Shown here one piece after another: positions 16,250 through 23,549 of a stretch of 63,826 nucleotides of DNA. Made by a program: the position numbers and the translations under genes. The stretch's first letter is position 1. The number at the start of each line of letters is the position of its first letter. The stretch is from contig NZ_OMPC01000005.1 of the NCBI RefSeq assembly GCF_900312675.1, forward strand, positions 1-63,826, read 5' to 3'. The notes below the pieces were generated by a model. It worked only from the letters and a program-made list of their open reading frames with translations, was not told the DNA's origin and ran no database searches. The stretch comes from Aliivibrio sp. EL58. GTDB lineage: Bacteria > Pseudomonadota > Gammaproteobacteria > Enterobacterales > Vibrionaceae.

Positions 16250-16400
16250 TACGGGTTCGAGACCCAGTCGACTATTCGAGTGTAGGCTTGGAGTTTATAC
16301 AGCGTTCGCGTTTGTTATCGGTCTCTCGATAGAGGAGCCATGCATCAACCGAACTACTGTATAAATCAACTTTAGTTGCAGCTAAAGTCTGGGTCTCACT
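16250..16400 (-). ncRNA. Candidate bridge RNA of the IS110 element, programmed for attC
   Basis: Nested complementary blocks define the fold. GAGACCCAG (16259-16267) pairs with CTGGGTCTC (16389-16397). ACTTTAG/CTAAAGT (16369-16375, 16382-16388) forms a 6-nt-loop hairpin. TTTATACAG (16294-16302) pairs with CTGTATAAA (16357-16365), then GTTCG (16304-16308) with CGAAC (16350-16354). The enclosed internal loop holds TTTGTTAT (16311-16318), complementary to ATAACAAA of attC, and ATGCATCAAC (16340-16349), identical to the next attC bases. A CTCT/AGAG hairpin lies between. The other loop (16268-16293) contains CGACTAT, identical to the IS end at 15249. This matches the target and donor loops known for IS110 bridge RNAs. 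Confidence 0.8.
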
Positions 16401-16428
16401 TTACCCTAATTGAGTGTTTATTATCCAT

Positions 16429-16512
16429 ACAAATGCATCAACACGATTTGCTACACTCGGCATTCTAGATTTCTTTTGGTTTACCGTATTAAGTGGTAAA
16501 TTTAGCTTTCAA
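16429..16512 (+). other. Right fragment of the IS-interrupted attC, truncated
   Basis: ACAAATGCATCAACACG and the following arm are normal up to GTGGTAAATTTAGC. Then the sequence diverges and the closing arm (AACGTGTTATGCAGGCGTTAT) is missing. This site cannot function as an attC. Confidence 0.8.
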
Positions 16513-16577
16513 ATATGGTAATAATTCTCTTTGAGTAGTAGACTAATATTATTTCCGCATAAATGTGCGAGGTAAGC

Positions 16578-17033
16578 ATGAAGTACGAATTATTAGTTTT
16601 AGCTGCAATGACACGATTGGAAGCTCCAAATACTCAAGCTATCGTGGCTGCAACTGGGATTTCTGAACGTAAAGTACAATCCGTAGTTAACTCATTAGTT
16701 GAAAATTTAGGTTTAAATATTCAAAGAGAGCGCCAAGGTCGAACCTTCCGTTTTTCTATTAGTAGCTGGGGTGTTTTTGAATCAGGGAAAGCGATTCAAT
16801 CTCAACTTAATGATATTGATTTAGTTATGCCAAGCAATTCAATGCTTTCTTCTTACGAAGAAAAGCATGCCTATTTCGAGAAAGTTAAAATGGATAACTT
16901 TAAAGAAAGTATGCGTTTAGAGGGGCATGATGTTGCTAGTGATTTCGATTTATCTCTCGATAGAGAGCAACAGCGTCAAATTTTGTTAAACAAGTACTCA
17001 AACCTTAATTCGTTAGAGGCGCTCAATGGCTGA
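16578..17033 (+). CDS. Antitoxin of a Fic module, with N-terminal winged helix
   Basis: The 151-residue protein (ATG 16578, GAGG upstream) has a winged-helix-like N terminus (residues 1-60: EAPNTQAIVAATGISERKVQ then RQGRTFRFSI). A helical C-terminal part contains SMRLEG (111-116), fitting the inhibitory (S/T)xxxE(G/N) motif of Fic antitoxins of the VbhA class. It overlaps the Fic gene by 8 bp. The winged helix may let it repress its own promoter. This two-part layout is longer than classic VbhA (about 60 residues). Confidence 0.75.
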   Translation: MKYELLVLAAMTRLEAPNTQAIVAATGISERKVQSVVNSLVENLGLNIQRERQGRTFRFSISSWGVFESGKAIQSQLNDIDLVMPSNSMLSSYEEKHAYFEKVKMDNFKESMRLEGHDVASDFDLSLDREQQRQILLNKYSNLNSLEALNG

Positions 17034-17628
17034 TAAATATGGCACAACACAAGATCCTTATACGTACGAAAATAGTACGGTTCTTGTTAATAAGCTCAAT
17101 ATCAGCAATGAAACTGTGCTAGAGGCTGCTGAACGTGATTTAACAACGTTAGCTGCGATGTATGTGGAGTTTCAATTACCTCCTTACGATTTCAGCTATC
17201 TGCGTTCAATTCATCATGCTTTGTTTTCCGATCTATTTGAATGGGCTGGTGAGTTAAGAACAATTGATATTTCAAAGGGAAATACACGTTTCTGTAATGT
17301 AGCTAGGATTGAAAAAGAAGCAAATAATCTATGTTCAATGTTAGAAAAAGATAAGTATTTAGTAGATCTACCATACGATGAATTTCTCACTAAGTTAGCT
17401 GAGTATTATTGCGATATTAATGTTCTACATCCATTCCGTGAAGGTAATGGTCGTGCCCAACGTTTGTTGTTTGAGCATATTGCAATCAACTGTGGTTACA
17501 ATATTAATTTTGCTGGTATTACTTCTGAACAGTGGGTAGCCGCAAATATCCATGGTTATCATTGTAATTATGTACTAATGAAAGAGCTGTTTTCTGTTTG
17601 TGTAACTAAAGCTGAAAAGCGCAGTTAA
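17026..17628 (+). CDS. fic: Fic family AMP-transferase toxin
   Basis: The 200-residue protein contains the canonical Fic motif HPFREGNGRAQR (135-146) with catalytic H135, the flap region IDISKGNTRFCNV (80-92), and the family's N-terminal helices. Fic toxins transfer AMP from ATP to targets; class I members modify DNA gyrase and topoisomerase IV. Inhibition is expected by the upstream gene's SMRLEG helix. The motif is complete, so the enzyme should be active when released. The stop is followed directly by a slightly degenerate attC. The pair's own upstream attC is damaged, so this cassette is probably fixed in place. Confidence 0.9.
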   Translation: MADKYGTTQDPYTYENSTVLVNKLNISNETVLEAAERDLTTLAAMYVEFQLPPYDFSYLRSIHHALFSDLFEWAGELRTIDISKGNTRFCNVARIEKEANNLCSMLEKDKYLVDLPYDEFLTKLAEYYCDINVLHPFREGNGRAQRLLFEHIAINCGYNINFAGITSEQWVAANIHGYHCNYVLMKELFSVCVTKAEKRS

Positions 17629-17739
17629 CAATGGCATCAACACGATTTACTACATTCGTTGTTGTTAGTTTGCCTTTAGTTTCAGTGATTAAGGCAGTAA
17701 AATCTGTATCATAGTAAACGTGTTATGTAGGTGTTATAT
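17623..17739 (+). other. attC site 21, degenerate
   Basis: AGTTAAC to GTTATAT. About 10 bp shorter than the norm (aaattcagcttaa segment missing), with the arms altered to ATGGCATCAACACG and gttatgtaggtg. Confidence 0.8.
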
Positions 17740-17893
17740 TTTTTTTGAATACTTTCTTATGAACTATTCAGCTCATTGTTTTCTGCTAATGTCTACTTAC
17801 AAAATTACCAATAATTAGAAGTGTTTACGGTATTTAATCCTATCTAATTGAGTTACATTTATTTCTATTTTAAATAATCTCATTAGGAAGCCG

Positions 17894-18199
17894 ATGTATA
17901 CATCAATGTTCATAGAACTAAATTCATCATTAACGGTATTTATTATTTTTGTTGTAAGCTATTTTGTGTATAAAAAAGAATCGTTAGGGGTTGAAACGTA
18001 CTTAAAAATAAGTGAATTGTCTTATTATCTATCTTTTATAGTTTCAACGGTTTGGTGTATTTATTGGCTTTCGCATATTGAGGATCTAAAGGAAGTCGGA
18101 TTTATCCTTGCATTTGTTTTTCAATTACTCTTTTATACATCAACCTTAAGAGTAGGATTAATCTTAGTTAATCAGCTGAATCGTAAATCAAAAATATAA
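17894..18199 (+). CDS. Small membrane protein, 101 residues (cassette gene)
   Basis: Three predicted membrane segments: about 10-27 (NSSLTVFIIFVVSYFVYK), 42-60 (LSYYLSFIVSTVWCIYWLS) and 67-90 (VGFILAFVFQLLFYTSTLRV). AGGAAG precedes the ATG. No family recognised. The 154 bp between the attC and the start is AT-rich. Confidence 0.6.
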   Translation: MYTSMFIELNSSLTVFIIFVVSYFVYKKESLGVETYLKISELSYYLSFIVSTVWCIYWLSHIEDLKEVGFILAFVFQLLFYTSTLRVGLILVNQLNRKSKI

Positions 18200-18310
18200 C
18201 TATCGCATCAATACGATTTGCTACACTCAGTGTTGTCAGGTTACCTTTAGTTTCAGTGATTAAGGCGTTAACACTCAGTGAGGCTTATATAGTAGCAAAC
18301 GTGTTATGCG
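18194..18310 (+). other. attC site 22, truncated at the 3' end
   Basis: Starts ATATAAC and has a recognisable middle, but after AAACGTGTTATGC the terminal aggcgttat is missing and unrelated sequence follows. The last cassette boundary is therefore not functional. Confidence 0.75.
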
Positions 18311-18391
18311 ATCTATCGAGTATTTAAGACTATAATTACTTATTATACTAAATTTGTATAGGATGTATTAACTTATAATAGGAACGGAGTA

Positions 18392-18790
18392 ATGAATAAT
18401 AAAGTACTAAGACTTGGTTTTATCGCCGCAGCATTAATGAATATTGTTGGAGTTCTAACTTTCTCTCGATTTTTTACTAACTCGGTAATCAATGATTTCG
18501 ATCCGGTTGTAATGTCTAATTTTGGTTTGCTAATGATCCTTGTTTGGGGGCTTGCATATTTAGGAGCATCTTTTGTTAACTCAAATATCAAGTGGCTAGC
18601 ATTGGCTTTCGCGCTTGAGAAACTCGTATATGTTATTGCATGGTTAGTTTGGTTTTCAGGTAATGATATTAGGTCGGTTTATGAGCAGGATTTGTTTGCA
18701 GGCTTTTTCTATAGTATCTACGGTCTAAATGATTTTATATTTATGCTATTTTTTACTTGGGTTTTTATATATCAAAATAAGAAAGCATAG
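18392..18790 (+). CDS. Four-helix membrane protein, 132 residues
   Basis: Four predicted membrane segments, starting with LGFIAAALMNIVGVLTFS, then FGLLMILVWGLAYLGAS, WLALAFALEKLVYVIAWLVW and FIFMLFFTWVFIYQ. CGGAG precedes the ATG. Family not named, though the layout resembles small uncharacterised membrane proteins frequent in Vibrio. It lies after the truncated attC, in the decayed end of the array. Confidence 0.6.
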   Translation: MNNKVLRLGFIAAALMNIVGVLTFSRFFTNSVINDFDPVVMSNFGLLMILVWGLAYLGASFVNSNIKWLALAFALEKLVYVIAWLVWFSGNDIRSVYEQDLFAGFFYSIYGLNDFIFMLFFTWVFIYQNKKA

Positions 18791-18867
18791 TTGACTCCAC
18801 TGATTAAAAGCCTTTGTTGTTTATCAATATATAATGACAAAGGCAATATCAAATTAATCGTAGAAAA

Positions 18868-19025
18868 CGAATATGGTGTCAATGACTAATAGTTAACGTG
18901 TTTTTCCTTCAGCTACGATGCGACTGTAAGTTGACTTAAAAACTGGGTTACATTGTATGCTGACATCATAGCCATATAGAGAATGTTCCGTACTTGCTTA
19001 CGTCTCCTTTGAGTTTTACCGGTAT
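18868..19025 (-). mobile_element. IS110 relic related to the element at 15249
   Basis: Begins CGAATATGGTGTCAATGACT, matching the start of the IS at 15249, then jumps to the equivalent of 15376-15484 (TTTTCCTTCAGCTACG and following), and ends with GAGTTTTACCGGTAT, equivalent to about 16168-16182. Two internal deletions and many substitutions make it inactive. Confidence 0.85.
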
Positions 19026-19059
19026 ATATCGTAATAAACGTGCCACGCAGGCGTTAGTT
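19021..19059 (+). other. 3' arm of a lost attC, end of array
   Basis: GTAATAAACGTGCCACGCAGG followed by CGTTAG corresponds to the right end of an attC. It directly follows the IS relic, so that element too had inserted into an attC. Confidence 0.7.
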
Positions 19060-19079
19060 GTCAACGTAATTTTAAAGAT

Positions 19080-19175
19080 ATGAGTATGAATCAAGAAAAA
19101 ATAGTTACTATTATTGAAGCTAATGAGGCTTTTATTTCGCCACAAGCAAAGCTTTACAACATTTATGATAATTGA
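19080..19175 (+). CDS. Possible truncated cassette gene, 31 residues
   Basis: ATG AGT ATG AAT... gives MSMNQEKIVTIIEANEAFIS and stops at TGA 19173-19175. It begins in the usual place after an attC arm, but has no strong ribosome binding site and probably is a remnant. Confidence 0.3.
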   Translation: MSMNQEKIVTIIEANEAFISPQAKLYNIYDN

Positions 19176-19247
19176 ATCAGTATCTCTTGAGGCTTAGGCT
19201 TATATTGACTACAATAGCGCACTTTTTATTTTCTATAGGCAACAAAC

Positions 19248-19496
19248 ATGAACGATATTAAATCGCAACCAGCTCTACCTGATCACCTTTCTGGCAATCC
19301 TCGTAGCCCGCATCATGTAGCAGAGTGTTTTGAACATCACATTGGTATTCGTCTTAATGGTAAAGAGCGTACAGATGTTGAAGAATACTGCATTAGTGAA
19401 GGTTGGGTAAAAATTCCTTCACCAAAAGCACTAGATCGTCGTGGTCAGCCTCTTATGATCACACTAAAAGGCACAGTTGAAGCTTTTTATAAATAA
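19248..19496 (+). CDS. DUF3297 family protein
   Basis: An 82-residue protein, full length for DUF3297: PDHLSGNPRSPHHVAECFEH, then GIRLNGKERTDVEEYCISEG and LDRRGQPLMITLKGTVEAFY. The family is common in proteobacteria and its function is not known. It is the first core gene after the integron and has its own terminator at 19569. Confidence 0.85.
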   Translation: MNDIKSQPALPDHLSGNPRSPHHVAECFEHHIGIRLNGKERTDVEEYCISEGWVKIPSPKALDRRGQPLMITLKGTVEAFYK

Positions 19497-19568
19497 GAAA
19501 AAGAGATAACTCAATTATCATATAATTAAGTAATTAATTGATTTTCTTGAGTTACATTATCTCAAAAA

Positions 19569-19596
19569 GGGCCTAAAGAAATTTAGGCCCTTTTTT
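19569..19596 (+). terminator. Intrinsic terminator after the DUF3297 gene
   Basis: GGGCCTAAA / TTTAGGCCC with a 4-nt loop, followed by six T. Confidence 0.9.
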
Positions 19597-19616
19597 ATAA
19601 CATCATAAACTAGAAC

Positions 19617-19643
19617 AAAAAAAGCGACCTCATCAGAGATCGC
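19617..19643 (-). terminator. Intrinsic terminator of the yjiH-type gene
   Basis: On the minus strand the hairpin GCGATCTC/GAGGTCGC (19624-19643, one mismatch) is followed by seven T (19617-19623). Confidence 0.75.
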
Positions 19644-19676
19644 CTTTATATGTGTTAGCTAAATTAAACGAATCGC

Positions 19677-21044
19677 TTAGAAAATCAAGTGCGCCATACC
19701 CGCAATAACAGGTAGCGTAATTAATGTACGTAAGATGAAGATAGCGAATAATTCAAAGATATTCACAGGGATCTTACTACCAAGTAATAGAGCACCCACT
19801 TCGGACATATAAATAAGCTGAGTTACAGACATTGCAGCGATAACAAAACGAGTCATCTCACTATCAATAGAAGCAGCAATGATTGATGGAATAAACATAT
19901 CAGCAAAACCAACAACAATCGTTTGAGATGCTTCTACCGCATAAGGAACACCAAGTAATTCTAAGAAAGGAATAAAAGGTTGGCCCAATACAGAGAATAT
20001 AGATGTATATTCAGCGATCACTAAAGCAATAGTACCTAGCGCCATTACAACAGGTAATACACCAAAAACCATATCGACTGCATTTTTAACACCTTCACCA
20101 AATACACTACGAATAGAGGTTACTTTTGATGCTTTATTCATTGCCTGCTCAAGACCCCAAGAGAATGTAGTATAACCTTGAGGGATAACTTCAGCATCTG
20201 CAGCTCGTTCAGTACCATCGATAAACAAATCTTTTTTACGGCTAAGAGGCGGCAAACGAGGGATGATGATTGCAGCAACAACACCAGCTAGACATACCGT
20301 TAAATAGAATGGTAAGAAGTAACTCTCTAATTCAACTTGTGCAATAACCACTAAGCTAAAAGTAATTGATACCGCAGAGAATGTAGTACCAACAACGGCC
20401 GCTTCACGCTGAGTATAAAACTTCTCTTCGTATTGCTTGCTTGTTAAGAGAATACCAACAGAGCCATCACCTAACCAAGAAGCCATACAGTCGATAGCTG
20501 AACGTCCAGGTAAGTTGAAAATAGGGCGCATAATTTTACTTAAAAGAGCGCCAAATAGCTCTAATAGACCAAAATTAAGTAGTAGAGGAAGTAATAGACC
20601 TGCAAAAATAAATACAGAGAATAAAACAGGTAAAAGGTCATTAAGAACTAAGCCACCTGTATTTGGTTCCCATACCGCTTCTGGACCAACTTGAAAGAAA
20701 ACCATTGCAGCAGCTACGCCACCAATTAAGCGAACCACAAACCAAAGAGGGGTAGGGTTAAGTAAACCAAATAAAAAGGGGTTATTTGTGATAAAGCTAG
20801 GTTTAATGATTTTAGCTAGAATGGTAACAACAGACATAAACATAACGATGCCTGTGACTATCGCAACCAAATGCTCACCAAATAGTGCCTGAATAGATTT
20901 TGCTAATACAGCAACAGGTATTGTGATATCACCGTTATAAGTGATTGGTGCCATAAATAGGAATAAACCTATTAGCGATGGGATAAGAAACATTAGAAGA
21001 TTCTTCTTCTTGCTCATTTGGGGTATCTCACTTGAATTTTGCAT
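19677..21044 (-). CDS. yjiH: YjiH family nucleoside-recognition (gate) domain transporter
   Basis: The 455-residue inner-membrane protein has about eleven hydrophobic segments and two gate (nucleoside recognition) regions, the first around DCMASWLGDGSVGILLTSKQ and the second around FADMFIPSIIAASIDSEMTR. This fits YjiH-type proteins, whose substrate is not established. It is monocistronic, with a terminator at 19617 and an AT-rich upstream region of 280 bp separating it from the ATPase gene terminator. The start is the ATG at 21044; an ATG nine codons downstream (MSKKKNLL) is an alternative. Confidence 0.8.
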   Translation of the reverse strand: MQNSSEIPQMSKKKNLLMFLIPSLIGLFLFMAPITYNGDITIPVAVLAKSIQALFGEHLVAIVTGIVMFMSVVTILAKIIKPSFITNNPFLFGLLNPTPLWFVVRLIGGVAAAMVFFQVGPEAVWEPNTGGLVLNDLLPVLFSVFIFAGLLLPLLLNFGLLELFGALLSKIMRPIFNLPGRSAIDCMASWLGDGSVGILLTSKQYEEKFYTQREAAVVGTTFSAVSITFSLVVIAQVELESYFLPFYLTVCLAGVVAAIIIPRLPPLSRKKDLFIDGTERAADAEVIPQGYTTFSWGLEQAMNKASKVTSIRSVFGEGVKNAVDMVFGVLPVVMALGTIALVIAEYTSIFSVLGQPFIPFLELLGVPYAVEASQTIVVGFADMFIPSIIAASIDSEMTRFVIAAMSVTQLIYMSEVGALLLGSKIPVNIFELFAIFILRTLITLPVIAGMAHLIF

Positions 21045-21272
21045 AAATCTCTCAAATTACTACTAGTTAATAAAAGCTAATCCTTAGCATTATTATTCAC
21101 TAAACTTCCGTATTCATTCAGTTATTGTGAAGAGTACACTGTTTTTTTTAAAAGTGGAATACTATTCATTAAAAAAACGTATTTATTCACTTTTAGGCAG
21201 GATAATATCATACAGTCAATGTGGTATGTAATCGATCTGATTGTTTTTTGTTAAATTTGTGAAATAAAATAC

Positions 21273-21299
21273 AAAAAAAAAGCCTCCGAAGCGGAGGCT
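21273..21299 (-). terminator. Intrinsic terminator of the ABC-class ATPase gene
   Basis: Minus strand AGCCTCC/GGAGGCT hairpin (21281-21299) with a run of at least eight T (21273-21280). Confidence 0.9.
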
Positions 21300-21324
21300 A
21301 TAGAAAAATATGTAAACTAGAGAC

Positions 21325-22980
21325 TTACTTGAAATCTGCGATGCGCATACGGTTTAATGTCGCCATAACTTCGATAACACGAGGCTTCGCTAAATCACCA
21401 TGTTTTGGCATTAACTCATGCCAGTTATCATGCAATTGCTGTGCAATGAATTCAACAGGGTCAGTTTCCCAACCTGGAGTTTGAGAAAGTTGGAACCACA
21501 ACCAACCAATCGCATGAACTTGTGCTGAAGACTGCAACTGAGACATAGCGGTAATATCGACTAATTCACGACCAAAGCGTAATGTATTCTTGTTTCTTGC
21601 TTGAATACGGAATTTACCTTCTTGCAAGATAGCTTGAAGAGAAGAACGGTTCAACTGACGAGTTTGAGTTGGTAATAAATGTTCAGAACCTTCACGAACT
21701 CGCGTTGTAGGATGAGTCGCTACCACTTCTTTTGCTTTTACAGTGACATCAACCGCTTGGTAATCATGCATTTGAATCACCGTATCGGCAACATCAAGGT
21801 AATCACCAGAACCACCCATAACTAGAATGGTTGATACATCTAACTCATCACGTAATTGGCCAATACGATCAACTAATGGCGTGATTGGCTCTGCACCATT
21901 ATTAACTAATGCTTGCATGCGCTCATCACGGATCATGAAGTTAGTTGCTGAAGTATCTTCATCTATTAATAGCGTTTTTGCTTGCGCTTCTAATGACTCT
22001 TGAAGCCATGCCGCTTGTGATGTAGAACCTGATGCATCTTGTGTAGAAAAACAGGTCGTATCTTTACCCATCGGCAAATGATTAATGTAGTTTGATAGGT
22101 TCAAATTGTGAACACAACGTCCATCTTCAGCCTGAATTTTGGTTGTAGAAGACTCAGTCACAATGTATTCGCGGCCATCACCAGGAATATGATCGTAAAT
22201 TGAACGCTCTAATGCATTCAGTAATGTTGATTTACCATGAAAACCACCACCAACAATAAGCGTAATACCTTTAGGTATCCCCATGCCTTTAATTAAGCCA
22301 CGGTTAGGCGTTGATAATTCAACTTCAAGAGACGCAGGGCTTTGAAATGCAATCGCTTCTTTCATTGGACGATCATTATTACCTGCAATACGAGGTAAAA
22401 TACTGCCATTAGCAACAAAAGCCACTAAATTATGCTCAGCTAACTGACGACGCAGCGCAACTTGATCAACGATAACTTGGCAGTGTGCTTTTAGCTCATC
22501 AATTGGTAATTCACGAGCCAATAAAGTACGACGGATATATTTTGGCATGTGGAATGTCAAAATATTAATCGCGCGTTTCGCTAAGATCTCACGACCATCA
22601 GCTGGTAAGTTCATGTTATAACGAAGTTCAATCCCTTCATCATCAAAAATAACCGATGTATGATCTAAAACAGTTTGGCCAGAAAGCGCAATTGAAAGTG
22701 TCGTATCTTTCTCAAGCAGTTGACTAAAGTGACGAGCAAGGAAATCTCTTGCTGCACGTTGATAATCAAGAGACGTTTCTTGCAACCATTGGAGATGAGT
22801 TAGTGACCAAGCACGCTTCGCTCTTAGGCGAGAAGGCGGCGCATATGGGTCAGATTGAACATTATCAATAGATAAAGTGAAGTCGGTGAAGTCATACTCC
22901 CCCTTAATAGAGGTGTAACTACGGTAGTTTCTTTTTTCTAATTTTTTTAGCTTGGCTTCAAGATGTTCCATTACATTCAC
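21325..22980 (-). CDS. ABC-class ATPase domain protein (PF09818 type)
   Basis: The 551-residue protein belongs to the predicted ABC-class ATPases seen widely in bacteria. The central P-loop is GGGFHGKSTLL, a Walker B-like acidic strand is LLIDEDTSATNFM, and a late loop is ILVMGGSGDYLDVADTVIQM. The N-terminal part (DPYAPPSRLRAKRAW) and FSTQDASGSTSQAAW are also typical. There are no membrane segments, so it is not an importer. Cellular role is unknown. ATG 22980 or 22971 is the start. It is a single-gene unit. Confidence 0.8.
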   Translation of the reverse strand: MNVMEHLEAKLKKLEKRNYRSYTSIKGEYDFTDFTLSIDNVQSDPYAPPSRLRAKRAWSLTHLQWLQETSLDYQRAARDFLARHFSQLLEKDTTLSIALSGQTVLDHTSVIFDDEGIELRYNMNLPADGREILAKRAINILTFHMPKYIRRTLLARELPIDELKAHCQVIVDQVALRRQLAEHNLVAFVANGSILPRIAGNNDRPMKEAIAFQSPASLEVELSTPNRGLIKGMGIPKGITLIVGGGFHGKSTLLNALERSIYDHIPGDGREYIVTESSTTKIQAEDGRCVHNLNLSNYINHLPMGKDTTCFSTQDASGSTSQAAWLQESLEAQAKTLLIDEDTSATNFMIRDERMQALVNNGAEPITPLVDRIGQLRDELDVSTILVMGGSGDYLDVADTVIQMHDYQAVDVTVKAKEVVATHPTTRVREGSEHLLPTQTRQLNRSSLQAILQEGKFRIQARNKNTLRFGRELVDITAMSQLQSSAQVHAIGWLWFQLSQTPGWETDPVEFIAQQLHDNWHELMPKHGDLAKPRVIEVMATLNRMRIADFK

Positions 22981-23138
22981 ATTATCAAATAAAGTTGTGA
23001 GCAGTATAACAAAATCCCAGTCATAATAAGAACTTCTTTCATGCGGATGTGAAAAATAACTCTACGACCAATGGCTAATTTACTTTCTAAAGACTTTCAA
23101 GCCATAGTAATGCTAATAAGACGTAAAGGAGTACAGTC

Positions 23139-23372
23139 ATGAATGTTATGGTCACCATTTTAGAAAACCTATTTATTGCTTCTGGAGTGATCTCGCTCTT
23201 GTTGGCAATTTCACTATATGGTAAACGAACGGCTGATTGGGGTGGGGCGTGTTTACTTTTTGTAAAACGTATTGATCTCTCAATTCAAGAACACAAATGG
23301 TATCGCATTGGAGTGAGCTTATTTTTCATTGGTGTTCTGGTTCGAATTCTAAATTTAACACTCTGGGGCTAG
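23139..23372 (+). CDS. Small membrane protein, 77 residues
   Basis: Two predicted membrane segments (LFIASGVISLLLAISLYG and WYRIGVSLFFIGVLVRILNL). AAAGGAG precedes the ATG. It is divergent from the ATPase gene. Family not recognised; it looks like a conserved core gene rather than a spurious frame because of the good ribosome binding site and membrane pattern. Confidence 0.65.
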   Translation: MNVMVTILENLFIASGVISLLLAISLYGKRTADWGGACLLFVKRIDLSIQEHKWYRIGVSLFFIGVLVRILNLTLWG

Positions 23373-23549
23373 AGATACTAGTTATCCACATTTTCTGTGG
23401 GTAACTATTTGAATAACCCTTTAACTGTATGAATAATAAATATTTTCATTCTGTAGCAAGCTTTTTTTTATGATATCCTATTATTTTTTTGTGACGCGAA
23501 GTAAAATAGACAAGTCAATAAAAAATAGCCTTGGATAGATAAGAATAAG

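Larger units (their letters stand above)
15249..16428 (-). mobile_element. IS110-family insertion sequence inserted in an attC
   Basis: The element of about 1180 bp runs from CGACTATGG to TTATCCAT. The flanks, ATAACAAA on the left and ACAAATGCATC on the right, together make the normal start of an attC with ACAAA repeated. There are no long terminal inverted repeats, as usual for IS110. It encodes one transposase on the minus strand and has a noncoding end of about 205 bp upstream of that gene. A decayed relative is at 18868. Confidence 0.88.
1..19059 (+). mobile_element. Distal part of a chromosomal superintegron cassette array
   Basis: Some 22 attC sites recur every 0.4-1.5 kb. Each opens with a core like ACATAACAAATGCATCAAC and closes with AAACGTGTTATGCAGGCGTTAT, with about 125 bp in between. 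Most genes lie in the same direction between sites, with the attC starting at or just after the stop codon, as expected of integron cassettes. The high similarity of the attC sites is typical of sedentary Vibrio integrons. No integrase or attI is present; with this attC orientation they should lie to the left. The last recognisable attC fragment ends near 19059, after which core genes begin, so this is the array's distal end. Confidence 0.95.
18791..19247. other. Decayed end of the integron array
   Basis: This stretch holds an IS110 relic (18868-19025), the 3' arm of a lost attC (19021-19059), and a short open frame at 19080-19175. No complete gene is seen before 19248. Confidence 0.75.

Noticed and set aside
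1-18310. Regularly spaced near-identical repeats, as a possible CRISPR array
   Set aside because: Repeats are about 125 bp with imperfect inner symmetry and core sites, and spacers are whole genes. These are integron attC sites.
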